A stretch of DNA of 64,000 nucleotides. It comes from Actinomycetota bacterium (lineage in GTDB: Bacteria > Actinomycetota > Actinomycetes > Mycobacteriales > HKI-0501). Under the pieces are notes generated by a model that ran no database searches, was not told the origin of the DNA, and saw only the letters and a list, made by a program, of their open reading frames with translations. Where the stretch lies: contig JAVEDU010000038.1 of the NCBI GenBank assembly GCA_030840805.1, positions 28,533 through 92,532 on the forward strand, read 5' to 3'. Numbering within the stretch: position 1 is the stretch's first letter; the number at the start of each line of letters is the position of its first letter. The position numbers were made by a program, and so were the translations under genes. Positions 16,052-25,987 of this stretch are shown piece by piece.

Positions 16052-16651
16052 ATGCAGAGTCGAGGCGCGCTCCGGACCGCGCGTCAGCGCGAGCTGTTCG
16101 ACGACCTCGTCGCGCTGCTGCTCGCCGAGGGCTTCGAGGAGCTGACGCTCGACGGGATGGCGAGCCGGCTCCGGTGCTCCAAATCCACCCTGTACGCGCT
16201 GGCGGGCAGCAAGGAGCAGCTGGTCCGGGCCGCGGTGGTGCACTTCTTCCGTGGTGCGACCGAGCGGGTCGAGGCCCGGCTCGCCGAGGCCACCGGGCAG
16301 CGGGACCGGATCGAGGCCTACCTCCGCGCCGTGGCGGCCGAGCTGGAACCGGCGTCGGCGGCGTTCTTCGACGATCTCGCGGCGTTCCCGCCCGGCCGCG
16401 AGGTGTACGAGCGCAACACCCGGATCGCCGCCCGGCGGGTCCGGCAGCTCATCGCCGACGGCGTGGCCGAGGGCGCCTTCCGGGAGGTCCACGCCGCGTT
16501 CGTCGCCGATGTCGTGGCCTCGGTTATGGTGCGCATCCAGCAGCGGCAGGTGGCCGGGGCGACGGGGCTCGCCGACGCCCGGGCGTACACCGAGCTGGCC
16601 GCGCTGGTCATGCACGGCATCACCGCATACCCGCGTCGAACGACCCCATGA
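16052..16651 (+). CDS. TetR-family transcriptional regulator
   Basis: 199 residues. N-terminal DNA-binding domain with LLLAEGFEELTLDGMASRLR and the recognition helix CSKSTLYALAGSKEQL; all-helical C-terminal ligand domain. Divergent from an acyl-CoA dehydrogenase-thioesterase pair, so an acyl-CoA-responsive repressor of that operon is the likeliest role. A dyad overlaps its own promoter. The ligand is not known. Confidence 0.87.
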   Translation: MQSRGALRTARQRELFDDLVALLLAEGFEELTLDGMASRLRCSKSTLYALAGSKEQLVRAAVVHFFRGATERVEARLAEATGQRDRIEAYLRAVAAELEPASAAFFDDLAAFPPGREVYERNTRIAARRVRQLIADGVAEGAFREVHAAFVADVVASVMVRIQQRQVAGATGLADARAYTELAALVMHGITAYPRRTTP

Positions 16652-16685
16652 TCGACGCGGGCGGTCGGCTCCAGCGGGAGGCGCG

Positions 16686-17453
16686 ATGATCGAGGTGAAG
16701 GTCCCCGACCAGGTGGCCGCCATGCGCGCGGCCGGCCGGGTCGTGGCGGACGCGCTGGCCGCGGTGCGGGCCCACTCGGCCGTGGGGGTGTCCCTCCGCG
16801 ACCTGGACGCGGTGGCGGCCGAGACGATCGCGGCGGCCGGCGCGGAGCCGCTGTTCCTGGACTATCACCCGAGGTGGGCGCCGAGCCCGTTCCCCGGCGT
16901 GATCTGCGCGAGCGTCAACGACGAGGTCGTGCACGGCATCCCGACGACCCGGCGGCTGGCATCCGGCGACCTCGTCAGCATCGACTGCGGTGCGCGCCTG
17001 GACGGCTGGTCCGGCGACGCCGCGATCAGCTTCGTCGTGGGGCACGCCGATGCCGCCGACCTGGACCTCATCGACGCCACCGAGGAGGCGCTCCGGGCCG
17101 GGATCGCCGCGGCCCGCCCCGGGAACCGGCTCGGCGACGTGTCCCATGCCATCGCGGCGGTCGCGCACGCGCGGGGGTACGGGCTCCTCGCCGACCACGG
17201 CGGGCACGGTATCGGCCGGCAGATGCACGAGGACCCGTTCGTGCCCAACGAGGGGCGGCCGGGCCGGGGGCTGCCGTTGCGGGCTGGGTTTGTGCTGGCG
17301 TTGGAGCCGATGCTGCTCGCCGGGGGTGGCCGCGACTATCGGACCGGCGCCGACGGCTGGACGCTGGCCACGGCGGACGGCAGCCGGGCCGCGCATGTCG
17401 AGCACACCGTCGCCGTCACCGAGGGCGGGCCGGCGATCCTCACCCTGCCGTGA
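16686..17453 (+). CDS. map: Methionine aminopeptidase type I
   Basis: 255 residues. Removes the N-terminal methionine of new proteins using a two-metal site. Metal ligands are visible as D in SIDCGARLDGW, D in GDAAISF, H in DHGGHGIGRQMHEDP, E in LALEPML and E in VAVTEGG; the substrate histidine is in VVHGIP. GGGAGG (16676-16681) is 4 bases before the ATG. Actinomycetes usually carry more than one map gene; this one has no ribosomal neighbours, so it is probably the accessory copy. Confidence 0.92.
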   Translation: MIEVKVPDQVAAMRAAGRVVADALAAVRAHSAVGVSLRDLDAVAAETIAAAGAEPLFLDYHPRWAPSPFPGVICASVNDEVVHGIPTTRRLASGDLVSIDCGARLDGWSGDAAISFVVGHADAADLDLIDATEEALRAGIAAARPGNRLGDVSHAIAAVAHARGYGLLADHGGHGIGRQMHEDPFVPNEGRPGRGLPLRAGFVLALEPMLLAGGGRDYRTGADGWTLATADGSRAAHVEHTVAVTEGGPAILTLP

Positions 17454-17495
17454 GCCGTGCCTTGCTCCGCGGCCCGCGGGGCGGTAGGGAGGTGC

Positions 17496-18461
17496 GTGGA
17501 ACCGTTCCCCGCCCTGCCGCTCGAGTCGTGGGCCGACTCGAAGGAGACGCTGCACCGGTTCGCCCAGATCGTCGGCAAGATCAGGCTGGCCGCCAGCCCC
17601 CGCCGCAACCACTGGTGGAACGTGCCGCTGCACCTGACCGGCCGGGGCCTCACCACCCGGCCGATGGGCGGTACGGACGGCAACCCGATCTTCGCCATCG
17701 ACTTCGACCTCGTCGACCACCGGCTGTTCGTCACCTCGGAGGCCGGGCGGACGGTGTCCTTCCCGTTGGCCGGGCAGTCGGTGGCCTCGTTCTACCGGCA
17801 GGTCTTCGAGGCACTGCGCATCCTCGGTATCGAGGTGAGCATCCGGCCGGTGCCGTTCGACCTGCCCGGCCCGCCGTTCGCCGAGGACACCGGCCACGCC
17901 TCCTACGACCCGCAGGCGGTCAACCGCTACTGGCAGGTGCTCGGCCGGGTGAACCTGCTGCTGGAGGAGCACGCCGCGCAGTTCGCCGGCAAGACCAGCC
18001 CGGTGCACCACTTCTGGCACACGCTGGACATCGCGGTGACCCGGTTCTCCGACCGCGTGGTGGAGCAGCCGCCGTCGGCGGACCCGGTGACCCGGGAGGC
18101 GTACTCCCGGGAGGTGATCAGTTCGGGATTCTGGTTCGGCGACGCGAGCGTCCCGGAGCCCGCGTTCTACTCCTACACCGCGCCGGAGCCGGACGGGCTG
18201 GCCGACGAGCCGCTGCGGCCCGCGACGGCGACGTGGATGCCGAGCCGCGGCAGCCACCTCGCCGTCCTGCGGTACGACGACGCGCGCGCCACCGCCGACC
18301 CCCGGGCCACGGCGCTGGACTTCTTGGCGAGCGCCTACGAGGCCGGGGCCCGGCGGGCCCGCTGGGACACGGCCGCCCTCGCGTGCCCGGACGGGGTGAC
18401 CGACCCGCTCGCGCGGCCCCGCCGGGCCGCGACGGACGTCGGCGGTCCGCCGGCGGGGTAG
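17496..18461 (+). CDS. DUF5996 family protein
   Basis: 321 residues. It matches the DUF5996 family by its pattern: LPLESWADSKETLHRFAQIVGKIRL at the N-terminus, NHWWNVPLHLTGRGLTT, then FDLVDHRLFV, and further on HHFWHTLDIAVTRFS and SSGFWFGD, FYSYTAPEPDGL. The family has no established function. Aromatic and histidine residues are concentrated in the conserved blocks, as in an enzyme pocket. GTG 17496 is the first start after GGGAGG. No signal peptide or membrane helix. Confidence 0.8.
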   Translation: MEPFPALPLESWADSKETLHRFAQIVGKIRLAASPRRNHWWNVPLHLTGRGLTTRPMGGTDGNPIFAIDFDLVDHRLFVTSEAGRTVSFPLAGQSVASFYRQVFEALRILGIEVSIRPVPFDLPGPPFAEDTGHASYDPQAVNRYWQVLGRVNLLLEEHAAQFAGKTSPVHHFWHTLDIAVTRFSDRVVEQPPSADPVTREAYSREVISSGFWFGDASVPEPAFYSYTAPEPDGLADEPLRPATATWMPSRGSHLAVLRYDDARATADPRATALDFLASAYEAGARRARWDTAALACPDGVTDPLARPRRAATDVGGPPAG

Positions 18462-18558
18462 CTCCTCAGGTCCCGGTCCGGTCGAGGAACGGCAGCAGCG
18501 CCGCCGGCAGATCTGTCGCGTGGTCCACCCGAGTCGGGAATGACGCAACGGAGGGCCG

Positions 18559-18630
18559 GTGATCCCCGTGTACCGGGTCGAGGAGCTGCCGTCGGGCCGG
18601 GCCGTCCGGTCGGACGGCGACGTCCCGTGA
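18559..18630 (+). CDS. Possible 23-codon leader ORF coupled to the choline dehydrogenase gene
   Basis: GTG 18559 follows GGAGGG (18550-18555) and opens a 23-residue frame ([20 protein letters not shown]...) that ends in the TGA overlapping the GTG of betA (GTGA at 18627-18630). It gives betA a coupling route, which otherwise has no clear ribosome site. It may be chance; there is no homology evidence. Confidence 0.25.
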   Translation: MIPVYRVEELPSGRAVRSDGDVP

Positions 18631-20326
18631 GCACCGAGCGGTACGACGTGGTCGTGGTCGGCGGCGGGTCGGCGGGCAGCGCGCTCGCCAACCGGCTCAC
18701 CGCCGACCCCGGCATGGGCGTGCTGGTGCTGGAGGCGGGCCGGCCGGACTACCGCTGGGACGTCTTCCTGCACATGCCCGCGGCGCTCACGATCCCCATC
18801 GGCAACCGCTTCTACGACTGGCGGTACACCTCCGAGCCCGAGCCGCACCTGGCCGGCCGCCGGATCTACCACGCCAGGGGCAAGGTGCTCGGCGGGTCCA
18901 GCAGCATCAACGGGATGATCTTCCAGCGCGGTAACCCGCTGGACTACGAGCGCTGGGCCGCCGACCCCGGCATGGGCGACTGGGATTTCGCCCACTGCCT
19001 GCCGTACTTCAAGCGGATGGAGACCTGCCTCGCCGCGGCCGGCGACGAGTTCCGGGGCGAGGAGGGCCCGCTCGTGCTGGAGCGCGGTCCCGTCACGAAC
19101 CCGCTGTTCGGCGCGTTCTTCGCCGCCCCCAGCAGGCCGGGTACCCGCTCACCGCGGACGTGAACTCCTATCGCCAGGAGGGCTTCGCCGCATTCGACCG
19201 CACCCTGCGCCGCGGCCGCCGGCTCAGCGCCGCGCGCGCGTATCTCCACCCGGTACTGCGGCGGAAGAACCTCACCGTGCGGTGTCGGGCGTTCGTGACC
19301 CGGGTGTTGTTCCGGGGAAACCGCGCGGTCGGGGTGGAGTACTCGCTCGCCGGGGGGCGGGTGCGCCGGGTGCACGCGGGCGAGGTGGTCCTGTCCGGCG
19401 GGGCGATCAACTCCCCGCAGCTCCTCCAGCTGTCGGGGATCGGCGACGCCGCAGTGCTCTCTCCCCTCGGCATCGACGTCGTCGCGGACCTCCCCGGGGT
19501 CGGGCAGAACCTGCAGGACCACCTCGAGGCGTACATCCAGTACGCCTGCACGCAGCCGGTCTCGATCGCGCCCGGGATGCGCTGGTACAACCAGCCCCGG
19601 ATCGGCGCGGAGTGGCTGTTCCTGCGCCGGGGGCTCGGCGCGACGAACCACTTCGAGGCGGGCGGGTTCGTCCGCAGCAACGACGAGGTGGCCTATCCGA
19701 ACCTGATGTTCCACTTCCTGCCGGTCGCGGTGCGGTACGACGGCACCCGGCCGACCGGCAACCACGGCTACCAGGTCCACATCGGACCGATGTACTCCGA
19801 CGCGCGGGGGAGCGTGACGCTGCGGTCCGCCGACCCGCGGGTGCACCCGGAGCTGCGCTTCAACTACCTGTCGACGCGGCAGGACCGTCGCGAGTGGGTG
19901 GAGGCGGTGCGGATCGCGCGGGACATCCTCAGCCAGCCGGCGTTCGACGCGTACAACGGCGGAGAGCTGTCGCCCGGACCCGGAGCCCGGACGGACGACG
20001 AGATACTGGCCTGGGTCGCCCGCGACGCGGAGACGGCCCTGCATCCCTCCTGCACGGCCACGATGGGGACCGGCCCGATGGCGGTCACCGACCCGGCGAG
20101 CCTGCGCGTCCACGGCGTGGCGGGGCTGCGCGTCGTGGACGCGTCCGTGCTGCCGTACGTCACCAACGGCAACATCTACGCACCGGTGATGATGCTCGCC
20201 GAGAAGGGAGCCGACCTGATCCTCGGCAACACGCCGCTCGCCCCCCTCCACCTGCCGTTCTACCGGCACGGTGACCCCGACCGTCCACCGAGCACACCGG
20301 GAGCGCCCCGCACCGGCCGATCTTGA
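18627..20326 (+). pseudogene. betA: Choline dehydrogenase (GMC family), interrupted by a single-base frameshift
   Basis: Two adjacent frames together make one GMC flavoprotein. 18627-19163 encodes the FAD-binding start [17 protein letters not shown] and ends out of frame; the other frame (from about 19130 to 20326) continues [12 protein letters not shown] and holds [17 protein letters not shown], the catalytic-loop [18 protein letters not shown] and [17 protein letters not shown]. The shift falls at a run of five C (19126-19130); one added base would restore a 566-codon gene of normal length. It oxidises choline to betaine aldehyde, with electrons going to the membrane. Followed by betB and an ABC importer. 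Either a recent mutation, a phase-variable tract or a sequencing error. Confidence 0.85.
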
Positions 20327-20416
20327 CTCCGGATGGTGGCGGCGACCATGCTGGTCCACCACCAGCAGATACGTGCGGCCTGCGCAACACCCGGCTCGTG
20401 GCGACAGGGGGCGCAG

Positions 20417-21913
20417 GTGGGACAGCTCTATATCGACGGCCGGTGGGTCGCGGCGGTCGACGGTGGCCTGCGGGAGATCCGGTGCCCCGCCGACGGGACG
20501 CTCGTCGGCACGGTCGCCGAGGGCAGCCGCGCGGACACCGAGGCGGCGATCCGGGCCGCGCGTACCGCCTTCGACGACGGGCCGTGGCGCGCCACGGTCG
20601 CACGGGACCGCGGCGCGGTGCTGCTGCGCGTCGCCGACCTGCTGGAGCGGGACAAGAACGAGTACGCCCGCGCCGAGTCGCTGGACACCGGCAAGCGGCT
20701 GGTCGAGGCCGGGTACGACGTCGACGATGTCGCCGCGTGCTTCCGGTACTTCGGGGGCGTCGCCGGGTCCGACGCCGGCCGGGTGGTCGACACCGGGCGC
20801 GCCGACGCGATCAGCCGGGTGGTCCACGAGCCGATCGGTGTGTGCGGGCTGATCACGCCGTGGAACTACCCGCTGCTCCAGACGGCGTGGAAGGTGGCGC
20901 CCGCGCTCGCCGCCGGGAACACGTTCGTCCTCAAGCCGAGCGAGCTGACCCCGTCCACCGCGATCCTGCTGATGCGGACACTGGCGGAGGCCGGGGTGCC
21001 CGCCGGGGTCGCGAACCTCGTGCTCGGCCCCGGACCGGAGGCCGGCGCGGTGCTGGCCGAGCACCCGGAGGTGGACCTGGTGTCGTTCACCGGCAGCGGA
21101 CCGGTGGGCCGGCGCCTGATGGCCGCCGCCGCGGCCACGGTGAAGCGGGTCGCGCTGGAGCTCGGCGGCAAGAACCCCAACATCGTGTTCGCGGATGCCG
21201 ACTTCGACACGGCGCTGGACTTCGCCCTCACCGCGGTGTTCCTCCACTCCGGACAGGTGTGCTCGGCCGGCGCCCGGCTGCTGGTCGAGGACTCGCTGCA
21301 CGACCGGTTCGTCGACGAGCTGGTCCGCCGGGCGGAACGGATCCGGCTCGGCGGTCCGTTCGACCCGGACGCCGAGACGGGGCCGCTCATCTCCGCGCGG
21401 CACCTCGCCACGATCGAGGCGTACGTGGCGGCGGGGGTGGCCGAGGGCGCGGTGCTGCGGTGCGGCGGCGGCCGGCCGGCGGACCCCGGGCTCGCGGGCG
21501 GCCATTACTACCTGCCGACCGTGCTGGACGAGTGCCACACCGGCATGCGGGTGGTGCGGGAGGAGTCGTTCGGCCCGGTGCTGACCGTGGAGCGGTTCAC
21601 CGGCGAGGAGGAGGCCGTACGGCTCGCCAACGACACCACGTACGGTTTGGCGGGCGCGGTGTGGACCTCCGACGCCGGGCGGGGGCAGCGCGTGGCCGGG
21701 CGGCTCCGGCACGGCACCGTCTGGATCAACGACTACCACCCGTACGTGCCGCAGGCCGAGTGGGGCGGTTACAAACAGTCCGGCAACGGCCGGGAGCTGG
21801 GCCCGGCAGGGCTGGACGAGTACCGCGAGACCAAGCACATCTGGCAGAACATCGAGCCCCGGCCGCGGTACTGGTTCGATCCACAGGTGACTATCGGCAG
21901 AGGTGGGCCATGA
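20417..21913 (+). CDS. betB: Betaine aldehyde dehydrogenase
   Basis: 498 residues of the ALDH superfamily. Oxidises betaine aldehyde to glycine betaine with NAD(P). Visible: [25 protein letters not shown], cofactor loop [13 protein letters not shown], general base E in [12 protein letters not shown], and catalytic C in [15 protein letters not shown]; the C-terminus has [18 protein letters not shown] 20417 has AGGGGG 6 bases upstream; earlier starts at 20333 or 20348 would add an unconserved tail. It lies 90 bases after betA and overlaps the ABC ATPase gene (ATGA). Substrate is inferred from context with betA and the betaine-type importer. Confidence 0.9.
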   Translation: MGQLYIDGRWVAAVDGGLREIRCPADGTLVGTVAEGSRADTEAAIRAARTAFDDGPWRATVARDRGAVLLRVADLLERDKNEYARAESLDTGKRLVEAGYDVDDVAACFRYFGGVAGSDAGRVVDTGRADAISRVVHEPIGVCGLITPWNYPLLQTAWKVAPALAAGNTFVLKPSELTPSTAILLMRTLAEAGVPAGVANLVLGPGPEAGAVLAEHPEVDLVSFTGSGPVGRRLMAAAAATVKRVALELGGKNPNIVFADADFDTALDFALTAVFLHSGQVCSAGARLLVEDSLHDRFVDELVRRAERIRLGGPFDPDAETGPLISARHLATIEAYVAAGVAEGAVLRCGGGRPADPGLAGGHYYLPTVLDECHTGMRVVREESFGPVLTVERFTGEEEAVRLANDTTYGLAGAVWTSDAGRGQRVAGRLRHGTVWINDYHPYVPQAEWGGYKQSGNGRELGPAGLDEYRETKHIWQNIEPRPRYWFDPQVTIGRGGP

Positions 21914-23022
21914 CGCTCCGCACGACACCGACCGAACCGGTCGCCCGGCCCAGCCCCGTCGACGCCCCGGACCCGATGATCTCGGTGCGCGAGCTCTGGA
22001 AGGTGTTCGGGCCACGGGCGGCCGAGGTCCCCGGCTCCGCCGAGCTGTGCGGGCTCAGCCGGCGCGAGCTGCTGGACCGTACCGGCTGTACCGCCGCGGT
22101 CCGGGACGTGAGCTTCGACGTCGCGCCCGGCGAGGTGTTCGTCGTGATGGGACTGTCCGGTTCGGGCAAGTCCACGCTCGCGCGCTGCCTCACCCGGCTG
22201 GTCGAGCCGACCGCGGGTTCGGTGCGGTTCGACGGGCAGGACATCCTGCGCGCCGACGCGCGGGAGCTCCGTGCGCTGCGGCGGCGGAAGTTCTCGATGG
22301 TGTTCCAGCACTTCGGGCTGCTGCCGCACCGCCGAGTGCTCGACAACGTGGCGTACGGCCTGGAGATCCGCGGCACCGGCAAGGCCGAGCGGCTGCGGCG
22401 GGCGGGTGAGGTGGTCGACCTCGTCGGGCTGTCCGGGTACGAGCGGTCCTATCCGAACCAGCTCTCCGGCGGGATGCAGCAGCGCGTGGGACTGGCCAGG
22501 GCGCTCGCGGGCGACCCGGACGTCCTGATCTTCGACGAGCCGTTCTCCGCGCTGGACCCGCTGATCCGGCGCGAGATGCAGAACGAGGTCATCCGGCTGC
22601 ACCGCGAGGTCGGCAAGACGATGGTCTTCATCACCCACGACCTGTCCGAGGCCCTGAAGCTCGGCGACCGCATCCTGATCATGCGCGACGGCGCGATGGT
22701 CCAGATCGGACGCGGTGCCGAGCTGGTGGCCGCCCCCGCCGACGACTATGTCGCCGACTTCGTCCGCGACATTCCCCGCTCGCATGTGCTGACCCTGCGG
22801 TGGGTGCTGCGCCCGCCCCGGCCCGGCGACCCGCTCGACGGTCCCGAGCTGGGCCCCGACGTGGTGGTGCGCGAGGCGACGCGGGCCGTGCTGGCCTCGG
22901 ACCGGCCGGTGAAGGTGGTCGAGGACGGCCGGCTCCTCGGCCTCGTCGGCCACGACGAGATCCTCGCGGTGGTGGCGGGGATCGGGCTCGCCGGGGAAGC
23001 GCACGGCGGGCAGGCTCCGTGA
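21910..23022 (+). CDS. Glycine betaine/choline ABC transporter ATP-binding protein
   Basis: 370 residues. Walker [16 protein letters not shown]-loop [13 protein letters not shown], signature [19 protein letters not shown], Walker [21 protein letters not shown], switch His in [10 protein letters not shown]. As in ProV/OpuAA, there is an N-terminal extension (VFGPRAAEV) and a C-terminal regulatory part, shortened to a CBS-like remnant. Energises uptake of a quaternary amine together with the next two genes. ATG overlaps the betB stop (ATGA) and has AGAGG upstream. Choline, feeding BetA-BetB, is the natural substrate. Confidence 0.92.
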   Translation: MTLRTTPTEPVARPSPVDAPDPMISVRELWKVFGPRAAEVPGSAELCGLSRRELLDRTGCTAAVRDVSFDVAPGEVFVVMGLSGSGKSTLARCLTRLVEPTAGSVRFDGQDILRADARELRALRRRKFSMVFQHFGLLPHRRVLDNVAYGLEIRGTGKAERLRRAGEVVDLVGLSGYERSYPNQLSGGMQQRVGLARALAGDPDVLIFDEPFSALDPLIRREMQNEVIRLHREVGKTMVFITHDLSEALKLGDRILIMRDGAMVQIGRGAELVAAPADDYVADFVRDIPRSHVLTLRWVLRPPRPGDPLDGPELGPDVVVREATRAVLASDRPVKVVEDGRLLGLVGHDEILAVVAGIGLAGEAHGGQAP

Positions 23023-24989
23023 CGACCCTCGCGACCGCCCGGCGCCTGACGCCGCGCCGCCCGGACCGCCGCGTCCTCGTCGCCGGCATCCTGGCGGTCT
23101 GGGTCCTCCTGTGGGTGGTCCTGCGCGGGCGCGACACGCTGGTACTCGCCCCGGCCGACCTGACCGGGCTGCACCGGTTCCTCACCGACGCGGCCGACTC
23201 CATCGGCGCCGCGCGCGGTGGCAACCCGGTGTTCCGCTACGTCCTCGACCCGATCCGGGTCGGCATCGACCACGTGGTCACGTTCCTGCAGGGCGTGCTC
23301 GCCCAGCCGGCGTTCGGCCGGCCCGTCCCGGCGATCGGCTGGTTCGGGGTCGTCGCGCTCGCGGGCTTCTCCGCCGCGGTGTTCGCGAACCTCCGGGTCG
23401 CGCTGCTCGCGGTCGCGGGGCTGGTGTTCCTCGGCCTGCAGGGGCTGTGGCAGGAGAGCATGGACACGCTCGCCCTCACGCTCGCCGCGGTGCTGCTGGC
23501 GCTGCTCCTCGGCATCCCGCTCGGGATCTGGGCAGGGCTGTCCGACCGGTTCCACCGGATCGTCACGCCCGTCCTGGACCTCATGCAGATCATGCCGACG
23601 TTCGTGTACCTGGCACCGCTGGCCCTGTTCTTCCTGATCGGCCCGGCCTCCGCGACGATCGCCACGCTCGTCTACGCGATGCCGCCGGCGGTCCGGCTGA
23701 CCGCGCACGCCATCCGTGGCGTACCGGAGACGACCGTCGAGGCCACCGCCTCGCTCGGCGCGACGCGGCGGCAGACGCTGCTCAAGGTCCAGCTGCCGAT
23801 GGCGCGGCGGACGATCGTCCTCGGCATCAACCAGACGATGATGGCGGCGCTCGCGATGGTGACCGTCGCCGCGCTGATCGACGCACCGGGGCTCGGCAAG
23901 ACGGTGATCAAGGCGCTGGAGACGCTCGACGTGGGCACCGCGTTCAATGCCGGGCTGGCGATCGTGGTGCTCGCGATCGTGCTCGACCGGGTCACCACGG
24001 CCGCGAGCGTCCGCGCCGCGGGCGCCCGGCGTGGCCCGGCGGGCGCGTGGCGGCGGCCGCTCGTGCTCGCCGGTGGGCTGGTGACCGCGGGGTGCGTCTG
24101 GCTGTCCGCCACGTACGTGTGGGCGTCCCGCTTCCCGTCCGACGTGGACCTCGGCGGGACGCTCGCGCGGTCGGCCGACACCGCCACCGGCTGGGCGCAG
24201 GACCATCTGTCCGGCGTCACCACGGCGTTCAAGGACCTCGTCACCACGCTGCTGCTCAACCCGTTCCAGTCGCTGCTCACCGAGTCGCCGTGGTGGCTGG
24301 TCGCGCTCGTGGTCGTCGCGCTCGCGCTGGTGGTCGGCGGGGTGGGGGCGGCCGTGACGTCGGCCGGCTGTCTCGTGCTGATCGTCGGCTCCGGTCTGTG
24401 GGGCGACAGCATGACCACGCTCGCCGCGACGCTCGTCGCGACCGTCCTGGTGATGGCGCTCGGGATCACGGTGGGGGTGTGGATCGGCCGGAGCCCCCGG
24501 GCGGACCGACTGATCCGGCCCGTCCTCGACGCGGCCCAGACGATGCCGGCGTTCGTGTACCTGGTGCCGTTCCTCGCGTTCTTCGCCGCGAGCCGGTTCA
24601 CGGCCATCGCCGCCGCGGTGGTGTTCGCGGCCCCGGTGGCCATCAAGATCGTCGCGGACGGCATCCGGGCGGTCTCGCCGACCACGGTGGAGGCCGCCAC
24701 GGCCGCCGGATCCAGCACCTGGCAGGTGATCACCAAGGTCCAGCTGCCGATGGCGCGGCGGGCGCTGGCGCTCGCGACCAACCAGGGCCTGATCTACGTC
24801 CTGGCGATGGTGGTCGTCGGCGGGCTCGTCGGCGCCGGGGCGCTCGGCTACGACGTCGTCGCCGGCTTCTCGCAGGGCCAGCTGTACGGCAAGGGCCTGG
24901 CGGCCGGCCTCGCGATCGTGCTGCTGGGCGTCCTGCTCGATCGGATCACCCAGGCGGCGGCCCGCCGCGACGAGCCGGGGAGGAGGTGA
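23019..24989 (+). CDS. ABC transporter permease with two tandem permease domains (ProW/OpuAB type)
   Basis: 656 residues, about twice a normal ProW. Two complete permease units are fused: first EAA loop [20 protein letters not shown], second [20 protein letters not shown], each followed by NQ and a hydrophobic helix ([22 protein letters not shown]). Other repeats are [15 protein letters not shown] / [15 protein letters not shown] and [14 protein letters not shown] / [14 protein letters not shown]. Hydrophobic N-terminal and linker segments separate them. The fused pair would make the full membrane channel with a homodimer of the ATPase. GTG 23019 overlaps the ATPase stop (GTGA). Confidence 0.92.
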   Translation: MTTLATARRLTPRRPDRRVLVAGILAVWVLLWVVLRGRDTLVLAPADLTGLHRFLTDAADSIGAARGGNPVFRYVLDPIRVGIDHVVTFLQGVLAQPAFGRPVPAIGWFGVVALAGFSAAVFANLRVALLAVAGLVFLGLQGLWQESMDTLALTLAAVLLALLLGIPLGIWAGLSDRFHRIVTPVLDLMQIMPTFVYLAPLALFFLIGPASATIATLVYAMPPAVRLTAHAIRGVPETTVEATASLGATRRQTLLKVQLPMARRTIVLGINQTMMAALAMVTVAALIDAPGLGKTVIKALETLDVGTAFNAGLAIVVLAIVLDRVTTAASVRAAGARRGPAGAWRRPLVLAGGLVTAGCVWLSATYVWASRFPSDVDLGGTLARSADTATGWAQDHLSGVTTAFKDLVTTLLLNPFQSLLTESPWWLVALVVVALALVVGGVGAAVTSAGCLVLIVGSGLWGDSMTTLAATLVATVLVMALGITVGVWIGRSPRADRLIRPVLDAAQTMPAFVYLVPFLAFFAASRFTAIAAAVVFAAPVAIKIVADGIRAVSPTTVEAATAAGSSTWQVITKVQLPMARRALALATNQGLIYVLAMVVVGGLVGAGALGYDVVAGFSQGQLYGKGLAAGLAIVLLGVLLDRITQAAARRDEPGRR

Positions 24990-24993
24990 CCCG

Positions 24994-25950
24994 ATGCGAC
25001 TGCGCGAGATGACGATCCTGGCCCTCACGGCGGTGATGCTGGCCGGCTGTGGCTGGCAGAAGGTCTCCGACCTGCCCGCCGTGGCCGGTGGCGCGAACGA
25101 CTGCGGCACGGTGAACCTCGCCGTCAACCCGTGGGTCGGCTACGAGGCGAACGCCGCCGTCGTCGGCTACGTCGCCGAGCACGACCTCGGCTGCACCGTC
25201 GTGAAGAAGGACCTCAAGGAGGAGGTCTCGTGGCAGGGGTTCGGCACCGGCGAGGTCGACGCCGTGCTGGAGAACTGGGGTCACGACGACCTGCGGAAGA
25301 AGTACGTGCAGGGCCAGCGGACCGCGGTCGAGCTCGGTCCGACCGGCAACATCGGCGTGATCGGCTGGTGGGTCCCGCCGTGGCTGGTGAAGCAGCACCC
25401 GGACATCACCGACTGGCGGAACCTCGACAGGTACGCGCGGCTGTTCCGCACGTCGGAGTCGGGAGGCAAGGGCCAGCTGCTCGACGGCGACCCGGCCTTC
25501 GTCACGAACGACGGCGCGCTGGTGAAGAACCTCCGCCTCGACTACGAGGTGGTGTACGCGGGGAGCGAGGCCGCGCTGATCCAGGCGTTCCGGCAGGCCG
25601 AGTCCCGGCGCACGCCGGTGATCGGCTACTTCTACGCGCCGCAGTGGTTCCTCGCGGAGCTGCCGCTGGCGAAGGTCACGCTCCCGCCGTACCGCCCGGG
25701 TTGTGACGCCGATCCCGAGAAGGTCGCCTGCGACTACCCCGAGTACACATTGGACAAGATCGTGAGCCGGCGGTTCGCCGACGCGGGCGGGCCGGCGTAC
25801 GAGCTCATCAAGAACTTCCGGTGGACGAACGAGGACCAGAACCTGGTGGCGAGGTACATCGCCCAGGACAAGCTGTCCCCGGAGGCCGCCGCCCGCAAGT
25901 GGGTGGAGGCGAACCGCGCGAAGGTGGAGGCGTGGCTTCCCGAGGGGTGA
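24994..25950 (+). CDS. Glycine betaine/choline-binding lipoprotein
   Basis: 318 residues. Lipoprotein signal: basic MRLREM, hydrophobic run, lipobox LAGC with Cys at about residue 19. Then the OpuAC-like fold: VNLAVNPWVGYEANAAVVGYV at the start, later WVPPWLVKQHPD and GYFYAPQWFLAELPLAKVTLPPY with the tryptophans and tyrosines that form the aromatic box for quaternary ammonium groups. Extracellular receptor for the importer above. GGAGGTGA precedes the ATG at the ideal spacing. Last gene of the operon. Confidence 0.9.
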   Translation: MRLREMTILALTAVMLAGCGWQKVSDLPAVAGGANDCGTVNLAVNPWVGYEANAAVVGYVAEHDLGCTVVKKDLKEEVSWQGFGTGEVDAVLENWGHDDLRKKYVQGQRTAVELGPTGNIGVIGWWVPPWLVKQHPDITDWRNLDRYARLFRTSESGGKGQLLDGDPAFVTNDGALVKNLRLDYEVVYAGSEAALIQAFRQAESRRTPVIGYFYAPQWFLAELPLAKVTLPPYRPGCDADPEKVACDYPEYTLDKIVSRRFADAGGPAYELIKNFRWTNEDQNLVARYIAQDKLSPEAAARKWVEANRAKVEAWLPEG

Positions 25951-25975
25951 TCCGGTGCGACCGCGCACGCCGTCC

Positions 25976-25981
25976 TACGGT
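25976..25981 (+). promoter_or_regulatory. -10 hexamer TACGGT of a probable leaderless transcript (quinone reductase)
   Basis: TACGGT is followed by 6 bases (gggcgc) and the ATG at 25988; the same hexamer serves the FhuF-like gene. Confidence 0.5.
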
Positions 25982-25987
25982 GGGCGC

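Noticed and set aside
18472..18560. Minus-strand coding-like stretch containing [11 protein letters not shown] before betA
   Set aside because: Too short, no start codon outside betA, and no family could be named.
19126..19163. Programmed frameshift in betA
   Set aside because: C5 is a weak slippery run and no stimulatory hairpin or ribosome-site-like element was seen; mutation or sequencing error is simpler.
19160..20326. Separate gene starting at GTG 19160
   Set aside because: The protein has no FAD-binding start and continues the family sequence of the preceding frame; it is the second half of betA.
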